From: Geobacillus sp. 46C-IIa
Lineage (GTDB): Bacteria; Bacillota; Bacilli; Bacillales; Anoxybacillaceae
DNA length: 64,000 bases
NCBI RefSeq assembly: GCF_014679505.1
Contig: NZ_CP061474.1
Location: forward strand, 2,056,001-2,120,000
Reading direction: 5' to 3'
A program made the translations under genes and the position numbers. Of the stretch, positions 45,064 through 55,056 are shown one piece after another. The notes beneath the pieces were generated by a model. That model did no database searches and had not been told where the DNA came from. It saw only the letters and a program-made list of their open reading frames with translations. Every line of letters starts with the position of its first letter. The stretch's first letter is position 1.

Positions 45064-45972
45064 TTAACTTAATCGTTGTCTTGCATCAGCCGCACGCTTT
45101 AACGCTTGGCCGATGAAATTTATGCACAGCATCATTACTAAAATGAGCAATGATGCAGGCAGCCATACCCACCACTTGTTCTGCAGCACGTCTGGATTTG
45201 TCGCATAACTGACAAGAGTTCCTAAACTTGGCGTGCTCTCCGGCAGCCCGAAGCCAAGATACGTGAGCCCGGACTCGATGCCGATGTTGCCCGCCAAAGT
45301 TAACGTCAAATTGACGATAATGATCGAGCTTAGATTGGGCAAAATTTGAAAAATAATGATTTTCCAATCCGGCGTGCCGAGCGTCTTTGACGCGCTGACA
45401 TAATCCAGCTCGCGCTCGGCAAGCGTTTTGGCACGGATCAGCCGGGCTTTGCCTGTCCACAAAAACGCGCTCATGATCAAAATGAACGTCCATACATTAT
45501 ATTTGGGCACAATGGCGACAAAGACAATAACCAGCATTAAAAATGGCAGAACGAGAATGAAATCGATGATGCGCATAATCACATTGTCAATCCAGCCGCC
45601 AAAATACCCAGCAATCAGCCCAATCGTCAACCCGATGAGGCCGGTGATGAGCGTAATGGCCAACCCGATCGTAAACGAATTGCGGGCGCCGATGATGAGC
45701 TGGCCAAACACATCTCGTCCTCCGTAGTCTGTGCCAAGCCAATGCTCCGCTGACGGCGGAGAATATATGGAAAGAAAATCCACTTTCGCGATTTCTTCCT
45801 GATCCAAAAAGAGCGAAACGCCATAAACGATCGACAAAATGATCCCTAAAATGATGAGCGAACCAAGCGCGAGCCGATCCCGAACCACCTCCCGCCACAT
45901 GACCGAAAAGGCGGAAGGGCTTTTCTCGATGTTCACTCCGACCGGCGTTGAACCGCTTACTTCCACTTTCAT
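45064..45972 (-). CDS. oppC: Oligopeptide ABC transporter permease C
   Basis: A 302-residue inner-membrane permease with an N-terminal segment and five more helices. The DppC/OppC signatures are WLGTDYGGRDVFGQLIIGAR and the coupling loop ELDYVSASKTLGTPDWKIII. It pairs with OppB to form the channel. ATPase subunits bind the coupling loop. It lies between oppB (21 bases upstream) and oppA. The length is normal and no defect is seen. Confidence 0.94.
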   Translation of the reverse strand: MKVEVSGSTPVGVNIEKSPSAFSVMWREVVRDRLALGSLIILGIILSIVYGVSLFLDQEEIAKVDFLSIYSPPSAEHWLGTDYGGRDVFGQLIIGARNSFTIGLAITLITGLIGLTIGLIAGYFGGWIDNVIMRIIDFILVLPFLMLVIVFVAIVPKYNVWTFILIMSAFLWTGKARLIRAKTLAERELDYVSASKTLGTPDWKIIIFQILPNLSSIIIVNLTLTLAGNIGIESGLTYLGFGLPESTPSLGTLVSYATNPDVLQNKWWVWLPASLLILVMMLCINFIGQALKRAADARQRLS

Positions 45973-45993
45973 GTCAGCTGACTTCCTCCTCCC

Positions 45994-46962
45994 CTACTCA
46001 ATCCGGATGCGCGGATCGACCGCACTCAAAATGATGTCCGACAACAGCGTGCCCACCAGCGTCGCCAAACCGGAAATCATGACGAGCGCCGTCACGACGC
46101 TGTAATCCCGCTGCATAATCGACTGCAAAAACAGCTGGCCAAGCCCCGGGTAGCTATAAATCGACTCCAAAAAAACCGAACCGCCGACAAGCCCCGTGAT
46201 TTCATACCCTAAAAACGCCGCAATCGGCAAAAACGAATTGCGCAAAATATGGCGCCAATAGATGTGCCGTTCCGGCACGCCTTTCGCCCGCGCCGTTTTC
46301 ACGAAATCTTTCACTTTCGTATCGATGATTTCGCTGCGCAAATATTGAATGGTCACCACTGTGTTAATGAGTGCTCCGGACAAGGCCGGAAGCATGAGAT
46401 GGTTCAATTTGCTCAAATAGTAAGCGAGCGTCCCTTCCTCGACTTGAACGTCCACGCTGCCGCCGGTTGGAAACCAACCGAGATGAAAACCGAAAATAAA
46501 CAGCATGATCAAAGCAAAAATGAACAGCGGCGTGGCAAACCCGAGATAGCTGTAGCCGACGATCAGCTTATCGGCCCATGTATCTGTCCATCGCCCCGAC
46601 ACGATGCCAAGTGGAATGGCAATCAGGTACGTCAAAATTAAAATCGCCGCCGACAGCAACACCGTATTCCCAATCCGTCCGGCCAGCAGATCAGTGACCG
46701 GCTGCTGGTGGGTATAGGAAAGGCCAAGATCCCCATGCAGCATGTTTTTCACCCAACGGATGTATTGAATATGTACCGGATCATTCAAGCCAAGTTTTTC
46801 TCTCATTTCCGCAAGCGTCTGCGGATCCATTTTCGGGTTGGCCGCCAGCTGTCCCGTCAGCGCATCGCCTGGCATCGCCTTCGCCAGCAGAAAAATGAGG
46901 ACGCTTAACAAAAATAGTTGCGGAATCATGATCAAGATTCGGCGCAAAATAAACTTCAACAT
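45994..46962 (-). CDS. oppB: Oligopeptide ABC transporter permease B
   Basis: A 322-residue permease with six membrane helices. The N-terminus MLKFILRRILIMIPQLFLLS is characteristic of DppB/OppB, and the coupling segment is VKTARAKGVPERHIYWRHIL. It forms the translocation path with OppC. The gene follows oppF by 18 bases and precedes oppC on one transcript. Confidence 0.94.
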   Translation of the reverse strand: MLKFILRRILIMIPQLFLLSVLIFLLAKAMPGDALTGQLAANPKMDPQTLAEMREKLGLNDPVHIQYIRWVKNMLHGDLGLSYTHQQPVTDLLAGRIGNTVLLSAAILILTYLIAIPLGIVSGRWTDTWADKLIVGYSYLGFATPLFIFALIMLFIFGFHLGWFPTGGSVDVQVEEGTLAYYLSKLNHLMLPALSGALINTVVTIQYLRSEIIDTKVKDFVKTARAKGVPERHIYWRHILRNSFLPIAAFLGYEITGLVGGSVFLESIYSYPGLGQLFLQSIMQRDYSVVTALVMISGLATLVGTLLSDIILSAVDPRIRIE

Positions 46963-46980
46963 CGTTCCGTCTTCCTCTCT

Positions 46981-47907
46981 TTACGGAATAGCTACGGAGT
47001 GAGTCGGTGAAATGGATTTTAGCGGATACGCCCGCCCATTTTCATCAAAATAGCGCGAATACGCTTGCGCATATTCTTCTTCCACTTCTCGGCGCAGCGC
47101 CGCCTGTTTGCTGCGTTCGCGCGGGTCGGCATTCGGAATGGCGGAAAGTAGCCGCTTCGTATAAATATGCTGCGGATCCGTAAAAATTTCCTCGCTCGTC
47201 CCTTCCTCAACGAGCCGGCCGCGGTACATAATGCCGATCCGGTTGCACATATGCCGGATGATCCCCAAATCATGGCTGATAAACAAATACGTCAGTCCGT
47301 ACTCCTGCTGGATTTCTTTCATGAAATTCAACACTTGCGCCTGCACCGACACATCAAGCGCCGACACCGGCTCATCGGCGATGATGAGCTTCGGATTGAG
47401 CGTGAGCGCCCGCGCAATGCCAATGCGTTGGCGCTGTCCGCCGGAAAATTCGTGCGGATATTTATAGATCGACTCAGCACTCAAGCCGACCCGTTCCAAA
47501 ACATATTGCACCTTCTGCCGCTCCTCTTGCGGGGACAGACGTTCGAAATTGCGGAGCGGCTCGGCGACAATATCGAGCACACGCTTGCGCGGATTTAGAG
47601 AGGAATACGGATCTTGAAAAATCATTTGAATGTCCTTTCGATACGCATGGAACTGGCGGCGATCCAGCTTTGTCAAATCGGTCCCTTCAAACAGCACTTC
47701 ACCGGCCGTTGCCCGAATAAGGCCGATGATCGTGCGCCCCGTCGTCGTTTTGCCGCAACCCGATTCGCCGACAAGCCCGTACGTTTCCCCTTGATTCAAA
47801 GAAAAGCTGACATCGTCCACTGCACGGACATGGCCGATCACACGGCGAAAAAAACCGCCGCGCACCGGATAGTATACTTTCAAATGGTTGACGTTAAGAA
47901 GCGCCAT
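46981..47907 (-). CDS. oppF: Oligopeptide ABC transporter ATPase F
   Basis: A 308-residue ATP-binding subunit. Walker A is GESGCGKTTTGR, the signature is FSGGQRQRIGIARAL and Walker B is LIIADEPVSALDVS; the OppF-type end (RLLSAIPNADPRER) is also present. The start at 47907 has AGGTGGGG upstream and overlaps the end of oppD by 14 bases. With OppD it powers peptide import. Confidence 0.95.
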   Translation of the reverse strand: MALLNVNHLKVYYPVRGGFFRRVIGHVRAVDDVSFSLNQGETYGLVGESGCGKTTTGRTIIGLIRATAGEVLFEGTDLTKLDRRQFHAYRKDIQMIFQDPYSSLNPRKRVLDIVAEPLRNFERLSPQEERQKVQYVLERVGLSAESIYKYPHEFSGGQRQRIGIARALTLNPKLIIADEPVSALDVSVQAQVLNFMKEIQQEYGLTYLFISHDLGIIRHMCNRIGIMYRGRLVEEGTSEEIFTDPQHIYTKRLLSAIPNADPRERSKQAALRREVEEEYAQAYSRYFDENGRAYPLKSISPTHSVAIP

Positions 47908-48919
47908 AGTCGACCCCACCTACTGTTTGATCATCCGGAAAATAAAAATGTTGGTAGCATGTGCAACGCACCCAATGCCTCGACTCCACTTCGCGCAGTT
48001 TCGGCTCCTCCTCATGCTTGTCTGCTCCGATCCAGCCGATGCGCGATTGGAAACGGCAGCCGCGCCGCGGCAACTTATGCAGCGGAGGAACGATTCCTTG
48101 AATGACGTGAAGCCGTTCTTTTTTCGTCTGCGCGGACGGGATTGACTGCAACAACGAGCGGGTGTATGGATGAAGCGGGCGGTGGAAAATGGTATCGACG
48201 TCCGCCAATTCAACGATTTCCCCTGCGTACATGACGGCTACGCGGTCCGCCATTTCCGCCACGACCCCTAAATCGTGCGTGATCAAAATAATGCTCGTTT
48301 TCATTTGTTGCTTCAACTCTTTCAAAAGCCCCATAATTTGCGCCTGAATCGTCACGTCAAGCGCTGTCGTCGGCTCATCGGCGATCAATAAAGCAGGCTC
48401 GCAAGCGACGGCGATCGCGATCACGACCCGTTGCCGCATTCCTCCGGACAGTTCGTGCGGATAGCGATGGTACACTTTTTCCGGTTCAGGAATGCCGACT
48501 TTGTGAAGCAAGTTGATCGTTCGTTTCTTTTTTTCAGCTGTCGACAAGCGCAGATGGTAGTCCATGCTTTCCTCGATTTGCCGGCCCACCGTCATGAGCG
48601 GATTGAGCGCCGTTAACGGATCCTGAAAGATCATCCCGATTTCTTTGCCGCGGATACGGTTCAGTTCGGAAATGGAAAGCGACAGCAAATTTGTTCCTTT
48701 AAACTGCAAGCGCCCCTCAATTTTTGTCTTTTCGGGCGGATGGAGTCCCATGATGGACAAAGCGAGCGCGCTTTTGCCGCACCCGGACTCCCCGACAAGA
48801 GCGACGACTTCGTTTTCCTCGATCGCCAGCGAAACGTCGTCGACCGCCGCATAATAGTCATCCCCAATGCGAAAAGAGACTCGCAGCCCCTCAATTTCCA
48901 ACAACGTTTGCTTTGCCAA
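47894..48919 (-). CDS. oppD: Oligopeptide ABC transporter ATPase D
   Basis: A 341-residue ATP-binding subunit. Walker [14 protein letters not shown], signature [14 protein letters not shown] and Walker [15 protein letters not shown] are intact. The C-terminal part contains the cysteines typical of OppD/DppD iron-sulfur-like sites (RRGCRF and VRCTCY). The start is TTG preceded by GGGAGAAGG. It is the first gene of the operon, with a promoter 65-90 bases upstream. Confidence 0.95.
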   Translation of the reverse strand: MAKQTLLEIEGLRVSFRIGDDYYAAVDDVSLAIEENEVVALVGESGCGKSALALSIMGLHPPEKTKIEGRLQFKGTNLLSLSISELNRIRGKEIGMIFQDPLTALNPLMTVGRQIEESMDYHLRLSTAEKKKRTINLLHKVGIPEPEKVYHRYPHELSGGMRQRVVIAIAVACEPALLIADEPTTALDVTIQAQIMGLLKELKQQMKTSIILITHDLGVVAEMADRVAVMYAGEIVELADVDTIFHRPLHPYTRSLLQSIPSAQTKKERLHVIQGIVPPLHKLPRRGCRFQSRIGWIGADKHEEEPKLREVESRHWVRCTCYQHFYFPDDQTVGGVDYGAS

Positions 48920-48981
48920 TGTGTCCTTCTCCCTTTTGTTAGTTTCACTAAATTTTAGACTATGTATAATATTTTGATATT

Positions 48982-49009
48982 ATTCTATCATATTTTTTTA
49001 GTAATTCAA
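48982..49009 (-). promoter_or_regulatory. Sigma-A promoter of the opp operon
   Basis: On minus TTGAAT, 16 bases, TAGAAT, in a very AT-rich stretch 65-90 bases before oppD. No operator was recognised. Confidence 0.65.
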
Positions 49010-49120
49010 TATTTTCTGTAAAATATAAGTAAATTTTTTGATTCCTTCCCAGTCATATGCCTGATAGAAAACATAACCACGAACGAAAGTTCGGTCCCCC
49101 CCCGTTTGGGACAATAAATT

Positions 49121-49150
49121 GGCGGATGCTCCGTGAAGGAGGCATCCGCC
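49121..49150 (-). terminator. Hairpin downstream of glpK
   Basis: GGCGGATGC / GCATCCGCC, a perfect nine-base stem with a 12-base loop, 85 bases after the glpK stop. The T-run is poor. Confidence 0.5.
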
Positions 49151-49234
49151 TAAGCAATGGACAGAAAAGCGGGAAATGACATAGCTGGCCGCGTCCGCCC
49201 ATTCACGATCGATTTCCGTTTTGTTTCCCAATGC

Positions 49235-50764
<1,530 letters not shown>

Positions 50765-50792
50765 TCACTTGCATCCGCGCCAACACAAACGG

Positions 50793-51611
50793 TCAAGAAG
50801 AATAGCGGCTTGCGGCGCTAGACGTCTTTCCGGCTGCCAGTTTCGCCCCGGCCAACACGACGGCGGTGGCCGCCAGCACTCCCCATAATGCGCCGGTCGG
50901 TTTTCCCAAGAAAACGGCTTTATACACCAAACTGCCTAACGCGCCGCCAAGCAGCGGCCCGACAATCGGCACCCATGCATACGACCAGTTCGACGGCCCC
51001 TTTCCCGGGATCGGCAGCAAAAAATGGGCGAGGCGCGGTCCGAAATCGCGGGCCGGGTTGATAGCGTATCCGGTCGTACCGCCGAGCGACAGCCCAATCG
51101 CCACAATCAAAAAACCAACGACAAACGGATTGAGCCCATCGGCGAATTGGTTGGCGCCAATGGCCAAGATGGCCAAAACCAGCACAAACGTACCGATGAT
51201 CTCACTAAGCAAATTGGCAACCGTATTCGGCACGGCGGGGCCGGTGGCGAACACGCCAAGCTTGACGCCCGGATCGTCCGTTTCTTTCCAATGCGGCCAA
51301 TAGTGAAGATAGATGACGGCAGCTCCAATCATAGCGCCAAGTACTTGCGCGAACACATAGCCGGGGACATCTTTCCACGGAAAATCGCCGCTTATGGCCA
51401 ACGCTACCGTCAGCGCCGGGTTGAGATGGGCGCCGCTATACCGGCCGACGGCATACACCGCGACCGCGACCGCCAGCCCCCACCCCATCGTGATAACAAT
51501 CCAACCGGAATTGGCCGCATACGATTTCTTCAAATTGACCCCAGCGCACACACCCGCGCCGAAAATGATGAGCAATGCGGTGCCGATGAGTTCTCCTAAA
51601 AATGGCGACAT
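50793..51611 (-). CDS. glpF: Glycerol uptake facilitator (aquaglyceroporin)
   Basis: A 272-residue MIP-family channel with six membrane segments and two half helices. Both NPA boxes are intact: GAHLNPALTVALAISG and TGYAINPARDFGPRLAH; the Asp after the second box is the mark of glycerol channels as opposed to water channels. It lets glycerol diffuse in, where GlpK traps it. It is the first gene of glpF-glpK, preceded by an antiterminator-type leader and a cre-overlapped promoter. Confidence 0.96.
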   Translation of the reverse strand: MSPFLGELIGTALLIIFGAGVCAGVNLKKSYAANSGWIVITMGWGLAVAVAVYAVGRYSGAHLNPALTVALAISGDFPWKDVPGYVFAQVLGAMIGAAVIYLHYWPHWKETDDPGVKLGVFATGPAVPNTVANLLSEIIGTFVLVLAILAIGANQFADGLNPFVVGFLIVAIGLSLGGTTGYAINPARDFGPRLAHFLLPIPGKGPSNWSYAWVPIVGPLLGGALGSLVYKAVFLGKPTGALWGVLAATAVVLAGAKLAAGKTSSAASRYSS

Positions 51612-51706
51612 TTGCTTGCTTCCTCCTTTTCATTCGTGATTTTCCTTGTCATTTCCTGCTTGAGCCAAACCCTCCGGAGGGTTGTCTGTCGGGTGAAAAA
51701 ACAAAA

Positions 51707-51745
51707 ACCCACACACTTCCCCATTTCAAGGGAACATGTGTGGGT
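51707..51745 (-). terminator. Leader terminator of glpFK, likely GlpP target
   Basis: On minus ACCCACACATGTTCCC pairs with GGGGAAGTGTGTGGGT, followed by TTTTGTTTTTT. In B. subtilis the glpFK leader has a terminator overcome by GlpP with glycerol 3-phosphate; this hairpin is in the matching place, about 40 bases into the transcript. No glpP gene is in the window. Confidence 0.8.
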
Positions 51746-51782
51746 CTCCGTTTCTCCGCCACAAACTGATTAACTTATCTTT

Positions 51783-51812
51783 AGTATAGCGCAAATGTGT
51801 AAGCGTTGTCAA
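51783..51812 (-). promoter_or_regulatory. glpFK promoter with overlapping cre site
   Basis: On minus TTGACA, 18 bases, TATACT. The sequence TGACAACGCTTACA (51798-51811) matches the CcpA cre consensus TGWNANCGNTNWCA at every position and covers the -35, so CcpA bound there would block RNA polymerase. The -35 ends two bases from the stop of the Spo0M-like gene. Confidence 0.85.
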
Positions 51813-51813
51813 C

Positions 51814-52215
51814 CTATTTTTTCGGCAAAATTTGCACGTAGTCGAAGTCGAGCGTATCGACCGCATCCTCGATGTGAAGGCGGGTGATGAACCGATACGA
51901 CCGACCTGGGCGCGACAGCGGCAACGTATCCGGGATCGTGTAGGCAAACGGGATTTCCTTTTTCTCCCCCGGCTTGATCGCAAACGCGCCGGCCGCCGGG
52001 ATGACAGCCACGACCGCATCGCGCTCCTTGCCGTTTTCAATTGTTTTTTGCACAAGCTCGACATCGAGCCGTTTGATCATTTGTTCAACCGTTCCACCGT
52101 AAATATGAACGACCCCTTGAATCGTTTCACCTTGCCGCCATAACGATTTATTTAAAATCAAGTCGACGTGCGCCGATCCGACCCCGACCCTTGACATCAT
52201 TTTGCGCAACAGCAC
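51814..52215 (-). CDS. Spo0M-like protein, half length
   Basis: A 133-residue protein with the arrestin-like N-terminal domain of the sporulation-control protein Spo0M (GVGSAHVDLILNKSLWRQGE, GGTVEQMIKRLDVELVQKT, PGEKKEIPFAYTIPDTLPLS). Normal Spo0M proteins are about twice as long; the C-terminal half is missing here. The stop is followed at once by the glpF promoter, so no remnant of a second half remains. It could be a natural single-domain paralogue. The start is GTG with GAGGTGA upstream. Confidence 0.8.
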   Translation of the reverse strand: MLLRKMMSRVGVGSAHVDLILNKSLWRQGETIQGVVHIYGGTVEQMIKRLDVELVQKTIENGKERDAVVAVIPAAGAFAIKPGEKKEIPFAYTIPDTLPLSRPGRSYRFITRLHIEDAVDTLDFDYVQILPKK

Positions 52216-52414
52216 TGATCGTCACCTCTTTAGTCTATCTCTCTTGTCATTTCAATATACGAAAAAAAGCCGCCGCCCGTTTCAACCGAAGCCAAAAAAT
52301 AAACAGACGATTGCCTGCACGGCAAAAGTCTGTCTCGGGGTGAAACAGACGAATGCAGTTTTTTGTTACCGCTTACATTCGAGATTACCGCATTCATCTT
52401 CCGTTGTCAATCGG

Positions 52415-52666
52415 TTATTCATATACATTTTCATTTTCAATAATGTAGTCGATCCGGATGACCGGAACATCCCGCTGCTCGACTTCCGCAACGATCAGGC
52501 CGACGCGGTCGTTGTAGATGCAAAACGTGTCCTGTCCTTTGCGGAACGCCGATTCCCCATATGAAAGAACCATGTGGTAAATTTTATTGTCGCTGAAATA
52601 ACGGCGGCTCACCCGGTTGCCCAGCCGGACGATCACTTCTTGGCCCGCGATTTTTCCGCGGTACAT
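52415..52666 (-). CDS. Small protein of unknown function
   Basis: An 83-residue soluble protein, start at 52666 with GGGGGAG eight bases upstream. It reads as alternating strands (GKIAGQEVIVRLGNRVSRRY, KIYHMVLSYGESAFRK, DTFCIYNDRVGLIVAEVEQR) and probably folds as a small beta barrel. I do not recognise the family. It is alone, between the Spo0M-like gene and the cold-shock gene, which is divergent. Confidence 0.65.
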   Translation of the reverse strand: MYRGKIAGQEVIVRLGNRVSRRYFSDNKIYHMVLSYGESAFRKGQDTFCIYNDRVGLIVAEVEQRDVPVIRIDYIIENENVYE

Positions 52667-52818
52667 CCGCTTCTCCCCCTTTTTGTCGTTCCTATTCCAA
52701 TGTATGGTTTTTTTCGGTCGTTCATGACTTTTTTCTCCTTCAGCCGCCCGTTTTCCTTTTCCATGCGGCATTTCTTAGACGGGCAAGCCACTTTTTTCGG
52801 AAATTTCCTTTCTTTTGC

Positions 52819-52988
52819 TTGACGCGGTAGCCTTCGGTAGTGTATAGTAAAGTCATCACATAACAGAATATATTTCAGGCATTCAGCACGAATACGCTTC
52901 TTGGATTGCTGTGGAGTATATTTTGTTATTTGATAAAAATCTTGAGGTTAGCCAAGCTGGCTAAAGGTATTAGGAGGAATTCAGTATT
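52819..52988 (+). promoter_or_regulatory. Cold-shock gene promoter and long 5' leader
   Basis: TTGACG, 18 bases, TATAGT at 52819-52848, then a leader of about 130 bases before the ATG, ending with AGGAGGA. Long leaders of this kind make cold-shock mRNAs temperature-responsive. No protein is encoded in the leader. Confidence 0.7.
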
Positions 52989-53189
52989 ATGCAACGTGGT
53001 AAAGTAAAATGGTTTAACAACGAAAAAGGCTACGGTTTTATCGAAGTGGAAGGCGGTTCGGACGTATTCGTTCACTTCACGGCAATCCAAGGTGAAGGGT
53101 TCAAAACGTTAGAAGAAGGCCAAGAAGTTTCGTTTGAAATCGTACAAGGAAACCGCGGACCGCAAGCAGCGAACGTTGTCAAATTATAA
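52989..53189 (+). CDS. Cold-shock protein
   Basis: A 66-residue single cold-shock domain that binds single-stranded RNA and DNA and melts RNA structure. Both RNA-binding motifs are intact: [14 protein letters not shown] (RNP1) and DVFVHFTAI (RNP2). The sequence is very close to CspB/CspD of bacilli; which paralogue cannot be said. AGGAGGA is at 52973. A clear terminator follows at 53228-53260 (AAAGGCATCC / GGATGCCTTTTT). The DUF2564 gene lies downstream. Confidence 0.96.
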   Translation: MQRGKVKWFNNEKGYGFIEVEGGSDVFVHFTAIQGEGFKTLEEGQEVSFEIVQGNRGPQAANVVKL

Positions 53190-53227
53190 AGCTTCGTTGA
53201 CATAGACGAAAGAACGGCAGCGGAACA

Positions 53228-53260
53228 AAAGGCATCCTGCACAGGCAAGGATGCCTTTTT
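53228..53260 (+). terminator. Terminator of the cold-shock gene
   Basis: AAAGGCATCC, 11-base loop, GGATGCCTTTTT. A typical intrinsic terminator. Confidence 0.9.
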
Positions 53261-53320
53261 CATTTTCCTTTTGTATAGTTCCGGCAAGGCGGCAAACAAT
53301 AACAAAAGGGAGGTGTTCAT

Positions 53321-53590
53321 ATGGCGAAACGCGATGCCGACGTACATACAGGATACAATGATTTAAGACAAGTGGAAATGTTCGTCGAGACGGCAGAAAA
53401 AATGGTCGGCCAGGCGACAATGCAGCTTGACCCGGAAATGCTTGACCACGCGGAACAAGCGATCGAAAACGCCCGCCGCCAGCTCGCCCGCGCCCGGCAG
53501 GAAGCGACCGGCGTGGACGACGACGTTCTTGCCCAATGCGAACAAAAGTTGACCCGCGCTGAGCACCAGCTTCGCGAGGCGCAACAATAA
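53321..53590 (+). CDS. DUF2564 family protein
   Basis: An 89-residue, highly charged helical protein of the DUF2564 family found in bacilli, often near a cold-shock gene as here. It is one long coiled coil (VEMFVETAEKMVGQATMQL, QKLTRAEHQLREAQQ). Function is unknown. GGGAGGTG precedes the ATG and a strong terminator follows (53604-53629). Confidence 0.8.
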   Translation: MAKRDADVHTGYNDLRQVEMFVETAEKMVGQATMQLDPEMLDHAEQAIENARRQLARARQEATGVDDDVLAQCEQKLTRAEHQLREAQQ

Positions 53591-53603
53591 CCCGGATCGG
53601 TCG

Positions 53604-53629
53604 GAGCTTCGCTAGGCGAAGCTCTTTTT
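53604..53629 (+). terminator. Terminator of the DUF2564 gene
   Basis: GAGCTTCGC TAG GCGAAGCTC TTTTT, perfect nine-base stem with a three-base loop. Confidence 0.9.
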
Positions 53630-53936
53630 GCTGCCGGCCTCTTCGGGCGCATTCCCCCGCTTCGCCCGGCGGGCGAAGCGCTTTTCGCTATGCTGCCGCG
53701 CCATCCCCGCCGCCTGCCGCCTCTAGAAGGCTGGTGAAAAACAGCGATCGCCCCTAGCAGACGTCGAATGACGTGAAACGAGAAGCTGATGTCAAAAGGT
53801 TTCTCAATTTGAGAAACAAGGCGGTGAAGCAACCTGCTCCTTTAATCACCGCTCTTCTAGACGCACAAAAACGCCGGTTGCCCCGCATCGGCCGCACAAA
53901 CCGCGTAAGGGAAACGCCGCCTGTTCCCATCGCCTG
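53630..53936. other. Non-coding stretch with one palindrome
   Basis: No gene supported. It holds GTTTCTCAATTTGAGAAAC (53799-53817), a perfect palindrome around one central base, which could be a protein-binding site. The remainder is GC-rich without recognisable elements. Confidence 0.4.
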
Positions 53937-54152
53937 TCATTGACGCGGGCGCGGCGGTGCGGAAAGCAGCATCTCCCCGTACTGCCGCACTTGTTCCCCG
54001 ACCGTGCATTGCTGGATGCAAAACGACTGGGCGTACGTTTTCCCGTACTCTTTGCGGAACGTGCTCTTTAAAAAGCAGCCGTGGCAGTACATTTCTTCAA
54101 GCTGAGCGATTTGTTCCAATATTTCTTTCCGTCGGTTTCGCTTCTTTCCCAT
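53937..54152 (-). CDS. Small zinc-finger domain protein
   Basis: A 71-residue basic protein with four regularly spaced cysteines (YCHGCFLKS and FCIQQCTVGE), typical of the short zinc-finger proteins found next to the RNase H-like gene in bacilli. The N-terminus is basic (GKKRNRRKEILEQIAQLEE). Function is unknown; nucleic-acid binding is likely. It follows the RNase H-like gene by six bases on the same transcript. Confidence 0.78.
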   Translation of the reverse strand: MGKKRNRRKEILEQIAQLEEMYCHGCFLKSTFRKEYGKTYAQSFCIQQCTVGEQVRQYGEMLLSAPPRPRQ

Positions 54153-54158
54153 CGAACC

Positions 54159-54824
54159 TTACCCTTTCTCCGTCAATTCCATTCGGCTCGTGATCAGCTG
54201 TCCGTCGAGCGCTTGGCGCGCGAGCGAATCCGCCTCTTTATTTTGCTTGCGCGAAATCGGCTCATACGCCGGCTGAATGCCAAGGTCGCGCATTTTTGCT
54301 TCAATGCGGTCAAGCCAGGCGTTATAATCGTCTTCCAAACACGGCCAGTCGCCTGACAGCTGCTTTAACACAACATGAGAATCGCCGCGGAACGTCACTG
54401 GCAAATGGCGGACGCCAAGCTCCTCAAGCAGCTGCATCACAAACCAAAACGCCGCATACTCCGCTTCGTTGTTCGACTTGATTTCGCCGAGCTGGCGGTT
54501 GGCGCGCAGCCGGTAGCGGTGGTCATTTTGCTTATAATACACAACCGCGCCGACGCCGCCTTGAGCCGTCTCATGGTCAAACCCGCCATCAAAATACGCT
54601 ACGACGTCATGCGGCTCGCTTTCGAATTCCTTCAGCAGCTTCTCGAGCTCTTTTTTCGACCACGCGGTCCCGTTTCGGTCGATGAACTCAAGCGCCTTCG
54701 TCCGCCCGGTTTTTTCAAAATCATCAGCCAACCGAAGCGCCTCTTGGGCATCGATCCAATCTGATACGAGAACGGTTTCTTGCTTTTTCGGCGTGATATA
54801 TGTCCAATGGATTTGCACATCCAA
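54159..54824 (-). CDS. RNase HI-like protein (reverse-transcriptase-like RNase H)
   Basis: A 221-residue protein. Residues 1-75 are an extra N-terminal domain, and the rest is an RNase HI fold: Asp in VAYFDGGFDHETAQGGVGAV, Glu in SNNEAEYAAFWFVMQ, Asp in TFRGDSHVVLKQL and Asp in NKEADSLARQAL. The four-acid site is complete, so it should cut RNA in RNA-DNA hybrids. The layout matches YpeP of B. subtilis. The start is TTG with AAGGGTG upstream. Confidence 0.87.
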   Translation of the reverse strand: MDVQIHWTYITPKKQETVLVSDWIDAQEALRLADDFEKTGRTKALEFIDRNGTAWSKKELEKLLKEFESEPHDVVAYFDGGFDHETAQGGVGAVVYYKQNDHRYRLRANRQLGEIKSNNEAEYAAFWFVMQLLEELGVRHLPVTFRGDSHVVLKQLSGDWPCLEDDYNAWLDRIEAKMRDLGIQPAYEPISRKQNKEADSLARQALDGQLITSRMELTEKG

Positions 54825-55056
54825 CGGTCGTCACCCTTCCGCGTTGCGATGATCAAAGCTGATTTTTATTTTACCACACTTCCGCCCTTGTTCATTACCT
54901 ATTTTTATGCACGATGAACGGTTGTATCAACCGTTTTGTGATGCCGCCCACCCTTTTTCCAAAAAAGTATGTTTTTTTCGGCGCATTTATGATACACTAG
55001 CGGCTAGCAGCCGATCAAATGGCTCGACGTGGACAGACAAACAAGGGGGAATCGAA

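Noticed and set aside
43424..45067. Long plus-strand open frame of 547 codons opposite oppA
   Set aside because: It is the antisense of a clear oppA gene, has the composition typical of such shadows (Arg, Phe and His rich) and no ribosome site.
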